A DNA stretch of 64,000 nucleotides, taken from Chersky-840 sp963764205. GTDB taxonomy: Bacteria; Actinomycetota; Acidimicrobiia; Acidimicrobiales; UBA8190. Each line of letters starts with the position of its first letter. Position 1 is the stretch's first letter. Under the pieces are notes generated by a model. It was given only the letters and a program-made list of their open reading frames with translations. It searched no databases and had not been told where the DNA came from. Where the stretch lies: NCBI GenBank assembly GCA_963764205.1, contig CAVXRN010000002.1:248001-312000 (forward strand), read 5' to 3'. Positions 17,023 through 24,887 of the stretch are shown here, one piece after another. Position numbers and translations under genes: made by a program.

Positions 17023-18445
17023 ATGCAGCGTGCAACGTTCAAGGAGATTCCCGGTGTCGCGCCCGACCTCATGCGGGACTACGACCTCGCCACGCTCGGC
17101 TACGAGGAGACCGAATTCAGCGTCGAAGGGACGGCCACCTCCTACGCGCTGCAGGGCGAGCGGACGGCGGACGGTCGTTGGGACGTGGTGCCTGGTGCCG
17201 AGGCGGCATTCCGGACGCGGTTCGTGGTGCGACGTCCACTCGAATCCGACCGGTTCAGCGGCACGGTCGTGGTGGAGTGGCACAACGTGTCGGCCGGCCT
17301 CGACGTCGCCCCCGATTGGGGATTCTTCCATCGTCACCTGGCCGCCCAGGGCCACGCCTGGGTCGGCGTGTCGGCGCAGAAGGTCGGTATCGACGGCGGG
17401 GGATTCGTCGAAGGCATCCACCTGAAGCTCCTGGAGCCTGAGCGCTACGGCGAGCTCGAGCATCCCGGCGACGCGTGGTCCTTCGACATGTTCACGCAGG
17501 TCGGTGCCTTGCTTCGGGCGCGGGGCGACGAGAACCCGCTCGGCGGGCTCGTGCCCGACCGCCTGATCGCAGCGGGGGAGTCGCAGTCTGCAGCATGCCT
17601 CGTGACGTATATCAACGCCGTCGATCCCCACGCACAGCTCTTCGACGGCTTCTTCGTGCATGGGCGACCCGGTGTGGGCGTGTCGATTGAGGGAGAGTTC
17701 ATTTCTTCCGCGCAGCGCCTGGGGATGGAAGAGACCCGCCGTGCCATCTCGGCCCGGGGTGAGCGTATCCGGCATCGACGCGCGAGTGCCCGTCTTGGTG
17801 CTCCAGAGCGAGACCGACGTCATCCTGCTCGGGGGCGGCCTCGCGCAGCAGCAGGACTCCGAGTCCATCCGGGTCTGGGAGATCGCGGGTGCGGCGCACG
17901 CCGACACCTACACAGTCAGCGCAGGTCGGCACGACGACGGGACGGTGGACCCACGACGCTTGGCCGAGCTGCTGCTCCCCACGTCCAACCTCGTGATCGG
18001 CACCACGGACTCGCCCATCAACGCCGGCCCCCAGCAGCACTACGTCGCGCAGGCCGGGCTGTCCCACCTGGCGCGTTGGGTATCCGGCGGCGAACCTCCG
18101 CCACCGGCTCCGCGGCTGGAGGTCGACGACGCGGGCGTGGGCTTTCGTGTGGACGAGCACGGCCTGGCGCGAGGTGGCATTCGTACCCCTTGGGTGGAGG
18201 TCCCGATTGCGGTCATGTCGGGCCTCGGCCAGGGCGGCGAGTCGTTCGCCATGCTCTTCGGCCGCACGGTGCCCTTCGACGAGGGCTCGCTGACGGCGCT
18301 CTATCCCGACGGCAAAGCCGAGTACCTGAGGCGGTTCGAGCGTTCTCTCGACGAGACGATCGCAGCAGGATTCATTCTCCACGACGACCGAGAGGAGATC
18401 CTCGCGGTGGCGGCATTCTCCTATCCACTGCGCGTCATCGGTTGA
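17023..18445 (+). pseudogene. Alpha/beta-hydrolase-domain protein, frameshifted
   Basis: Two overlapping frames encode one protein of about 473 residues. The first runs from ATG 17023 (GAGAGGGGCGAC upstream) and contains the nucleophile elbow AAGESQSAACL. The second begins in homologous sequence at IDARVPVLVLQSETD and contains the presumed catalytic His in IAGAAHADTY. Removing one G at 17771-17772 joins them as ERIRIDARVPV, with no residue lost. The family resembles the large actinobacterial alpha/beta hydrolase domain group (Abhydrolase_10 type). One base is the only defect, so this is either a sequencing error or a very recent pseudogene. Confidence 0.8.
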
Positions 18446-18495
18446 GGGTGTCCTCGCCGGGCGCCAACGTGCGCGTCACGGTACTCTGAAACGTG

Positions 18496-19098
18496 ATGTC
18501 GGATCCCACCGTCTCCGGCTCTGATGGCGAGCACGAGAGCTCAGCAGGGGGTCGTCGCCGGAGCATCGACCGAGCCCGGATCATCTCCGTTCTGATCGTG
18601 GTGGCGGGCCTGGCCATCGGGTTGACCGTGGCGGCTGCCTCGTCCCATTCGGGCGATGGAAGCTTTCATGGGCCGCTCGGTTCCAATCCGAACGGTCCGG
18701 GGGTCACCTCGGGCTCAGGGAATTCGGGAACGGGCACTACCGGATCGGGCACCGCCGGTGCGGGCAACACGGGTACATCGAGCGCTGCCGGAGCCGGTAC
18801 CGGCTCCACCGGGCCGGGCAACACCGGGGCCGCCGGTGGCGGTGGCACGGCCAGTGCGGGCAACACGGGAGCGGGCAACACCGGGCCCGGCACCACAGGT
18901 GCCGGGAGCAGCAGTGCCGGCAGTTCCTCCGCCTCCTCCGCCTCCTCCGCCGCTGGGAGGTGCGGGCGCGGGAGGTGCTGCCGCGGGAGGTGGCGCCGGG
19001 GTCTCGGGGTCGGCTGGAGCTGGGCAGTGACGCTGGGCTCTCAGCCCAGACGGAGTGTCTCCAGGGGCTCGAGTCGTGCGGCTTTGATCGAGGGGTAG
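18496..19098 (+). CDS. Membrane-anchored Gly/Ser/Thr-rich low-complexity protein
   Basis: Start ATG at 18496 (GTG immediately before). An Arg-rich cytoplasmic N-terminus of about 35 residues is followed by one membrane helix (ISVLIVVAGLAIGLTVAAA) and then an extracellular region rich in GNTG/GTG repeats. The last 40 codons read as Arg/Cys-rich and overlap the convergent permease gene by 58 bases. The neighbouring frame instead reads a Gly/Ala-rich end and stops at 19030 without overlap. A one-base slip in the TCCTCCGCC tract near 18930-18955 is therefore likely, and the true end may be 19030. Function is unknown; the repeat part may be a wall-spanning stalk. Confidence 0.5.
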   Translation: MSDPTVSGSDGEHESSAGGRRRSIDRARIISVLIVVAGLAIGLTVAAASSHSGDGSFHGPLGSNPNGPGVTSGSGNSGTGTTGSGTAGAGNTGTSSAAGAGTGSTGPGNTGAAGGGGTASAGNTGAGNTGPGTTGAGSSSAGSSSASSASSAAGRCGRGRCCRGRWRRGLGVGWSWAVTLGSQPRRSVSRGSSRAALIEG

Positions 19099-20224
19099 AG
19101 GCCGGCCGCCACGGACACGAAGAGCGCGAGCCCCATCCAGATGGGTATGTCGCCATAGGCGATCACCACGACCCAGCCGGCGAAGGCGGAGACGACGTAC
19201 ACCACGCCCACGCCCAACACCGCGCCGATGATTCCTCCCAGCACCCCGACGAACAGTGACTCCAAGAGAAACTGTCCACCGATCTTCGATCGGCTGTGAC
19301 CCACAGCACGTCGAATCCCTATCTCGGCCGACCTCTGGATGACCGAGATCGACATGACGTTGGCGATCCCGATCCCACCCACGGTCAACGCCAGCAGACC
19401 AGCCAGCAGGGCGACCTCTTGGAGTGTCTTGTTGGCCTGTGCCGCCGCCTGCAGCACGTTGCTCGGGATCTGGGTCGACACCTGGTCCGAGCCACCCAGG
19501 TTGATCGCCGTAGGGATGGCGTTGGCAGTGGCCTGGGTCGTGCCGGGCATGGCCCGGATGTAGAGCTGATTGGGCTTGCCGTTGGTCCCCAAGACGTGCT
19601 GCGCAGCCCACTGGGTGACGAACGCCGCGTTGTCGAGGTTGGGGTCGAGCGCAACGGGCCCGAGCACACCGATCACACCGAAGTTGGCGCCGTTGAGCTG
19701 GATCGTACGCACCTCACCGGGAGATAGCCGTACTGCTTGGCGATCCCCGAGCCGAGGACCACCGACCGCGAATGGAGTTGGGTGTCGGCGCCGTTGAGCC
19801 AGCGGCCGTCGAGGAGCGGCACCTCGAGCACCGAGGGCAGGTTGTCATCGGCGGCTCGGACCGGAACGGGGAACGCCTGGTAGTAGCTGCTCGCCCCTTG
19901 GATCGGGAGGGCGACCACGCCGGAGAGGTTGGTGGTGGCCGCCGCGCTCATGACCGTCGACACGTTCTCCACCCGCTGGACGGCGTTGACGGGGAACGAC
20001 GGGTTCTGTGAGCCGAAGGTGCCGCCCGCCTGAGCGATGATGAGGTTGGTGCCGAGCTCGGCGAGTTGTGACTGCAGCGCACCCTTGGCGCTCTCGGTCA
20101 GCCCCACGGCGCTCACCATGGCCGCCACGCCGATGATGGGGCCGAGCATGATCAGCAGTGTGCGGATCTTCCGGGCCGTGAGCCCGGCCCAGGCCACGCC
20201 GATGAGATCGCGTATCTCGTTCAC
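19041..20224 (-). pseudogene. MacB-like ABC transporter permease, frameshifted
   Basis: The N-terminal frame starts at ATG 20224 and holds the first membrane helix (IRTLLIMLGPIIGVAAM) and the MacB-type periplasmic domain (LAELGTNLIIAQ, FPVNAVQRVENV). The C-terminal frame holds the three FtsX helices with GGIGIANVMSISVIQRSAE and the end AARLEPLETLRLG. Restoring one G in the GGG at 19719-19721 (plus strand) joins them as GYLPGEVRTIQL and gives about 394 residues, the normal length. It overlaps the ATPase gene by 4 bases. Either a homopolymer error or a recent inactivation; as read the exporter would lack a full permease. Confidence 0.8.
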
Positions 20225-20967
20225 TGTCCCGGCTCGCCCCGTCGCTCGTCGGCGATGATCCGACCGTCTCTCATGGAGACCTTGCGCCGAGCCGTTCCCG
20301 CCACGGACTGATCGTGGGTGACCATGACCACGGCACGCTCCGGTGACTCGAGCTGCCTGAAGATGTCGAGCACGTTCGCGGCGTTGACCGAGTCGAGCGC
20401 GCCCGTAGGCTCGTCCGCCAGGATGACCAGGGGGTCGGTGACGATCGCCCGGGCCAGGGCCACACGCTGTTGTTCACCCCCCGACATCTGCACCGGACGA
20501 TGATCGGCCCGATCCGAGAGCCCGAAGCGATCGAGCGCCCGGCGGGCGCGCTCGTGCCGATCCTTTGGTCGTATGTCCCGATAGAGCAGTGCGGTCTCGA
20601 CATTGCCCAGAGCGGTCAGGTGCGGAATGAGATGGAATTGCTGAAACACGAATCCGATCGAGTCACCCCGCAGTCTCGACCGGGTGGGATCATCGAGCGC
20701 GCTCACGTCCTGACCCGCGATGCGGATCGTTCCCGAGGTCGGCAGGTCGAGCACGCCGAGCAGGCCCAACATGGTCGACTTTCCCGAGCCCGACGGGCCG
20801 ACGATCGACATGAAGTCCCCGGGGAAGATCTGCAGCGACACTTCACGCAGCGCGTAGACCTCGATCTCCTCGCCATAGACCCGGGAGACCCTCTCCAACT
20901 CGAGCAAGGGCCGATCCTCGGTACGGGGCACGCCGTACGGCAAGGTATCGGGCGCCGTAGGGATCAC
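20221..20967 (-). CDS. ABC transporter ATPase, MacB/LolD type
   Basis: The 248-residue ATPase has Walker A GPSGSGKST, Q-loop in FVFQQFHLIP, signature MSGGEQQRVALARAI, Walker B VILADEPTGALDS and switch His in VMVTHDQSV. The A-loop Tyr precedes EEIEVYALREVSL. This is the subfamily that powers FtsX-fold permeases, which act as mechanotransmitters rather than classical pumps. It overlaps the permease start by 4 bases and abuts the adaptor stop, so the four genes 24078 to 19041 form one operon. The substrate is unknown: lipoprotein, peptide or cell-wall-related lipid are the usual possibilities. Confidence 0.95.
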   Translation of the reverse strand: MIPTAPDTLPYGVPRTEDRPLLELERVSRVYGEEIEVYALREVSLQIFPGDFMSIVGPSGSGKSTMLGLLGVLDLPTSGTIRIAGQDVSALDDPTRSRLRGDSIGFVFQQFHLIPHLTALGNVETALLYRDIRPKDRHERARRALDRFGLSDRADHRPVQMSGGEQQRVALARAIVTDPLVILADEPTGALDSVNAANVLDIFRQLESPERAVVMVTHDQSVAGTARRKVSMRDGRIIADERRGEPGQ

Positions 20968-23450
20968 TATGACTGATCGGCTCCGGCGATCACCAGCTCG
21001 CCCAGTCGCAAGCCGCTCGTGATCTGGATGTACGAGCCTTCTGTGAGCCCCGTCGTGACCGTGACCTCGGTCACGGCACCACCTCTGGCCAGGTCGATGA
21101 CACGAACGACGTCGGCACCCGAACCGTCCTGTTTCACTGCGGCGATTGGAACAGTGAGCGCGTTGTTGACCTGCTGATCGACGACGTTGATCGAGACTTG
21201 CGATCCATCGGCACCGGTAAGGTTGGACACGTCGATCATGCCTTCGTAGACCTGCTGGGACTGTCCACCGGAGCTGATCACGGTGGGAGTGGAGTCCAGT
21301 TCGGTGATGGTGCCCGTTCCCTGGTCCGTCTCACCCGCGATCTGCACAGTGCAATGCTGGCCGACCTGCAGCTTGCTTCGATCGGCCGCCGATGCTTGGA
21401 GCGTCACCGTCAGGTTCGGCTCGACGAGCGAGAGCACGGCCTCCCCGGGAGCTACCGGCACCCCGGCTTTGAGGAAGACCTGACCGACCCGGATCGGCCA
21501 CTGGTCCACGATCATGTCCGTGGGCTCGAATGTGACGTTGGTGTCCAGGGATTGCAAGACCACGGTGACCTTTGTCGAACCTGCCTTGAGCAGTGCGGTG
21601 CCGGCCAGAGGCACGTAGTTCTGGCCCGGTACGGCGGTGCCCTGCACCGTGAAGTTGACCGAGGTGTCCATGACCGGCGGTTGGTCAGCGACGATGGTGA
21701 ACGTCGCCGCGCCTCCTTGGGAAACTGTCGACGTGTTGGTCGAGATGGTGAGCGTGGGCATCACCGATGAGGTGATCGTGACCGACACCGAGCTCGGTGT
21801 GCCGATTGCGTAGGCCGTGCTCGACCCTAACGAGACCGTGAGAACCCGGTTGGACTCAACGGTGTTGTTCGTCACCGTCGGGATGGCGACCTGCAGCGAG
21901 GTCTGACCCGCCGGCACCACGATGCTTCCGCCGGGGACTGTGTAGTCGTTATGGGGCGACGCCGTGCCGCCGTAGGCGAGGTCGACTGTCAGAGGTGTGC
22001 TGACCGCCTGGCTCAACGAGATCGTGACGTCGTAGGGCTGGCCTTTTTGGAGATAGCTCGTCGCTGAGCTCAGCGTCAGACTGGGAAGCCCGTTTCCGCC
22101 GTTGATCCCGATCACCGCCGACCCCTGCGAACCTACGGCGTACGACGCGGGTGAGGGTGCGATCGCCACGACGATGTACTTCTCCGGTTGGATCACGTTG
22201 GTGTTCAAGGTGTTGAAGGTCACGGTTGTCGATGTGCTGCCCGCGCTCAGCGTCGCCACCGGTTGCACCGGGGTGTAGTCGGTGCCCGACACGGCACTCC
22301 CCGAGATGCTCAAGTCGACCTGGGTGTCTTGGAGCGGAGCCTGGTTTGCGGTGATCGTCAGCGTCGTCGAAGCACCGGGGGAGATCGTGCTCCCTCCTGT
22401 GATCTGCACAGTCGGCACGTTGCTGTTGTCGATGATGGTCTGCGCCGAGCTCGGCGTTCCCACGGTATAGCCTGACCCGCTCGCGATCGAAAGAATCACC
22501 GTCGGATCCGGTTCCACCGCGGTGTTCACGCGCGTCTGGACCGACACCGTGGCCGACAGCGCACCGGCGGGCAGGTCGACCGACGGCGGCGGCGTCACGA
22601 TGTCCCCCGGCCCCGCCGTGCCGCCCGACGTCAGGTTCACCGTCGTGTCGGTGGCCGATGACACCGACGCAGAGATCACGAAGGAGGCGGACATGCCCTG
22701 TTGGACGTTGTCGTTGACGGATTGGATCGTGAGGACCGGTGGCGTCGTGCGGGGAGCGATGGCAGGCCGAAACGCGGTCAGGGTGGCACCGTTCCCCCCG
22801 CTTCTCATTGCCATGGTCGACTGTGCCGGTGGTGGCCCGATAGTCAAGCCAGCCGAGTCGGCCGTACCCAGCTTGTAGCCCGATCCCTGCGCGAGCGCGA
22901 CGGTCACCGACTGCGGCGTGGCAGGGGTGGAGTTGGGATAGTGATGCTGCGCCTGCCACTGTGCCAGGGCGAATTGGGTTTGTTCGGTGTAGAGGTTGTT
23001 GATGGGACCCGGATAGTCACCTGCGGCGGCGAGGATCTGCTTGAGCTGCAAGACGTCGTCACCTTGGTCTCCGACGGCGAGAGGTCGAAAGAACGGCACG
23101 GTTCCCTGCTCTGCGATGGCATTACGACCGTTGAGGGCGAACATCTCGTCCCCGGCGTTGGTGATGGTCCCGTTCTTCGAGTACACGGCGCTCAGCAACC
23201 CTTGCGTGGCGGCCGTGACGTTGCGGATCTGCTTGCGTGCCAGCGTTCCGCTCAATGCCACGGTGTCCTGCAAGCTGCGGAGCTGCACCTTGCTGAAGAT
23301 GATCACGTCGTTGGGTGCGCTCGAGCCGCTCCCCCCACTGACTGCGTAGGCGATGCCGCTACCCGCCAAGACCACGACCAGGACCGCGGCCGCGATGAGC
23401 TTCTGATTACGCGACAGCCTGATTCGCCGCGAGGATGCGCTAGGAGCCAC
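20967..23450 (-). CDS. Membrane-fusion-type adaptor with peptidoglycan-binding and Calx-beta inserts
   Basis: The GTG at 23450 is preferred; it overlaps the upstream gene by 11 bases, while the longer frame reads through that gene. Of 827 residues, an Arg-rich start and one membrane helix (about 18-38) are followed by the first lipoyl-like half (VALSGTLARKQIRNV). A PG_binding_1 segment (about 124-172, GDQGDDVLQLKQIL) comes next, then four Calx-beta-like repeats (about 238-630, each with a GTDYTP/PHNDYTV/GQNYVPL-type strand). The HlyD/MacA-type barrel (VGQVFLKAGVPV, LQVGQHCTVQI) ends it. In MacA the lipoyl halves flank a coiled-coil hairpin; here wall-binding and beta-sandwich modules take its place. 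It presumably links the MacB-like transporter to the peptidoglycan. Confidence 0.75.
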   Translation of the reverse strand: MAPSASSRRIRLSRNQKLIAAAVLVVVLAGSGIAYAVSGGSGSSAPNDVIIFSKVQLRSLQDTVALSGTLARKQIRNVTAATQGLLSAVYSKNGTITNAGDEMFALNGRNAIAEQGTVPFFRPLAVGDQGDDVLQLKQILAAAGDYPGPINNLYTEQTQFALAQWQAQHHYPNSTPATPQSVTVALAQGSGYKLGTADSAGLTIGPPPAQSTMAMRSGGNGATLTAFRPAIAPRTTPPVLTIQSVNDNVQQGMSASFVISASVSSATDTTVNLTSGGTAGPGDIVTPPPSVDLPAGALSATVSVQTRVNTAVEPDPTVILSIASGSGYTVGTPSSAQTIIDNSNVPTVQITGGSTISPGASTTLTITANQAPLQDTQVDLSISGSAVSGTDYTPVQPVATLSAGSTSTTVTFNTLNTNVIQPEKYIVVAIAPSPASYAVGSQGSAVIGINGGNGLPSLTLSSATSYLQKGQPYDVTISLSQAVSTPLTVDLAYGGTASPHNDYTVPGGSIVVPAGQTSLQVAIPTVTNNTVESNRVLTVSLGSSTAYAIGTPSSVSVTITSSVMPTLTISTNTSTVSQGGAATFTIVADQPPVMDTSVNFTVQGTAVPGQNYVPLAGTALLKAGSTKVTVVLQSLDTNVTFEPTDMIVDQWPIRVGQVFLKAGVPVAPGEAVLSLVEPNLTVTLQASAADRSKLQVGQHCTVQIAGETDQGTGTITELDSTPTVISSGGQSQQVYEGMIDVSNLTGADGSQVSINVVDQQVNNALTVPIAAVKQDGSGADVVRVIDLARGGAVTEVTVTTGLTEGSYIQITSGLRLGELVIAGADQS

Positions 23451-24078
23451 TCTGCGCCTTGGCCGCGCAAGCCTCCAAGTCGGAGCTCGACAGGATGGAC
23501 TGGCCCGGCGGGGGTTTGAACTGCGGGACGTTGCCACCGGTGCCAGTGGCGCCGCCGAAGGAGAACAGGAGCCCGTTGGCGTTGGGCTTGGGCACGGGGA
23601 TACCCCAGCCACGGGCGATCATGCACTTGCGGAACACGAGGTATTCCTGGTTCTCGCGCTTGATCTGGGACGGTGTCAGGTTTTCCTGGGCGGTCTGCTC
23701 GCTTTTCAGTGCCTGCAGGATGTTGCTCTGCGACGCGCACGTCGTCAGGCTCTTGATATAGGCGGGGTTGTTGGCTCCCGAGCTCGGGTTGCTCGGGTCG
23801 GGAGCGCCGATGAACGTGACTCCAAGTCCCTTCAGACACGATTGAAATGTGTTGATCGAGTTGAAGAGCGTCGTGATCGGATTCTGTTTGGCGAGTGGGA
23901 CGGTGTCACCCGACTTCGATCCCGTCGCATTCGCTCCTGTGGGGATCTGGCCTCCCGCGAGCTGGCCCGACGCGACCGTCCCCGAAGTCGACGACGAGTG
24001 TGACCCGCCACATCCGGCGGCCAACATGCCCAGAACTACCGCGGCGACGAAAAATGGTCGCTGAGCCTTGGCGATCAC
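23440..24078 (-). CDS. Secreted lipoprotein of the exporter cassette
   Basis: Start GTG at 24078 has GGGAGGG upstream. The 212-residue protein has a signal peptide with lipobox LAAGC (Cys about residue 23) followed by a Ser/Thr/Gly linker. The mature domain contains spaced Cys residues (FQSCLKGLG, LTTCASQ, FRKCMIARG, LEACAAK) that could form two disulfides, and the phrase CMIARGWGIPVPKPN. Small actinobacterial lipoproteins with this ARGW..PDP-like pattern are often encoded next to MacB-type exporters with peptidoglycan-binding adaptors. It is the first gene of the four-gene operon. It is probably surface-exposed and may serve the exporter as substrate or accessory; the role is inferred from context. 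Confidence 0.7.
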   Translation of the reverse strand: MIAKAQRPFFVAAVVLGMLAAGCGGSHSSSTSGTVASGQLAGGQIPTGANATGSKSGDTVPLAKQNPITTLFNSINTFQSCLKGLGVTFIGAPDPSNPSSGANNPAYIKSLTTCASQSNILQALKSEQTAQENLTPSQIKRENQEYLVFRKCMIARGWGIPVPKPNANGLLFSFGGATGTGGNVPQFKPPPGQSILSSSDLEACAAKAQSGS

Positions 24079-24887
24079 GTGGCCCTCCCATCGCCATCAG
24101 GCGCGAGCACACAGTGTGGTCCGCGAATCCCCCGATGGGCCCCCAATAAGTACCGGCAATCTAGCCGGCGTCGTTGCCTGTCGCAATGCTCCACGCCGCT
24201 CACGCCGTTCGTTCGTGCGCATGGATCGATGCGAACGACCGCGAGGGACGTGGCAGTGCCGTGGTCTCGTGTTGCTCAGGGAGCGCCTGTGCGAAGAGCG
24301 GAAAACATCGACAACACGGGGTCATTGCGAGAAACAGGTCTTCGCGTGCATGGCACGAGAGGAGAGGGGAGTCGTGCGAGCACGTGCACGACGCGGTGAC
24401 GATCCCGTCGACAAGAGCAGAAGTGCTCATGCGAGGGTCACCAATCTCTTGGGCGCGCCGTGTCAGCGAACCCGTCTGTGCTCGGTGCTCTTCATTCGAT
24501 CGACCGAGTGGTGTCGTCGCGCCGCACCGGTGTTCGATCCGTTGGCACGAGCACCCGATCTGGACGGCAGCTGCTTCTGACTCGATATCCCCCCCACCGG
24601 CCCGCGGAACCCTTGATAAGTAGGCGCTCACTGACTATTATCGGGCGTTGGCCCTGTTTTCGTCAACCCCCGACGTGTCCAGGTGCCAGGTAGGGCGGCG
24701 GGACGTGGGGCGGCACGGTATGACGAGTCGTTGCCGCTACGCGTCCCGTCGCATTTCCCGGTCGTGGTCCGCTCGTTGACTCGGAAGGGGCTTGTGCCGA
24801 AGCGCACGAACCCTGAGGGCGGTTCCGGTGCTGGGAACGGCCCGGCAAGAGTTAAAGAGCGCTCGCTCTCCTGACGATTCCAGGGGG
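24079..24887. other. Intergenic region between divergent operons
   Basis: About 800 bases separate the exporter operon (minus) from the GGDEF-EAL gene (plus). The open frames here have shadow-like composition, no Shine-Dalgarno and no recognisable domain, so I call none. The clear signal is a sigma-70-type promoter at 24613-24641 pointing right, which would give a 5' leader of about 240 bases. I looked for a c-di-GMP riboswitch pattern in that leader and did not see one. Confidence 0.5.
24613..24641 (+). promoter_or_regulatory. Sigma-70-type promoter
   Basis: TTGATA and TATTAT are separated by exactly 17 bases, a near-consensus promoter in otherwise GC-rich DNA. Start of transcription would be near 24648, about 240 bases upstream of the GGDEF-EAL gene. 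Confidence 0.6.

Noticed and set aside
24648..24887. c-di-GMP riboswitch in the leader of the GGDEF-EAL gene
   Set aside because: I could not find the conserved core pattern of class I or II riboswitches by eye; a covariance search would be decisive.
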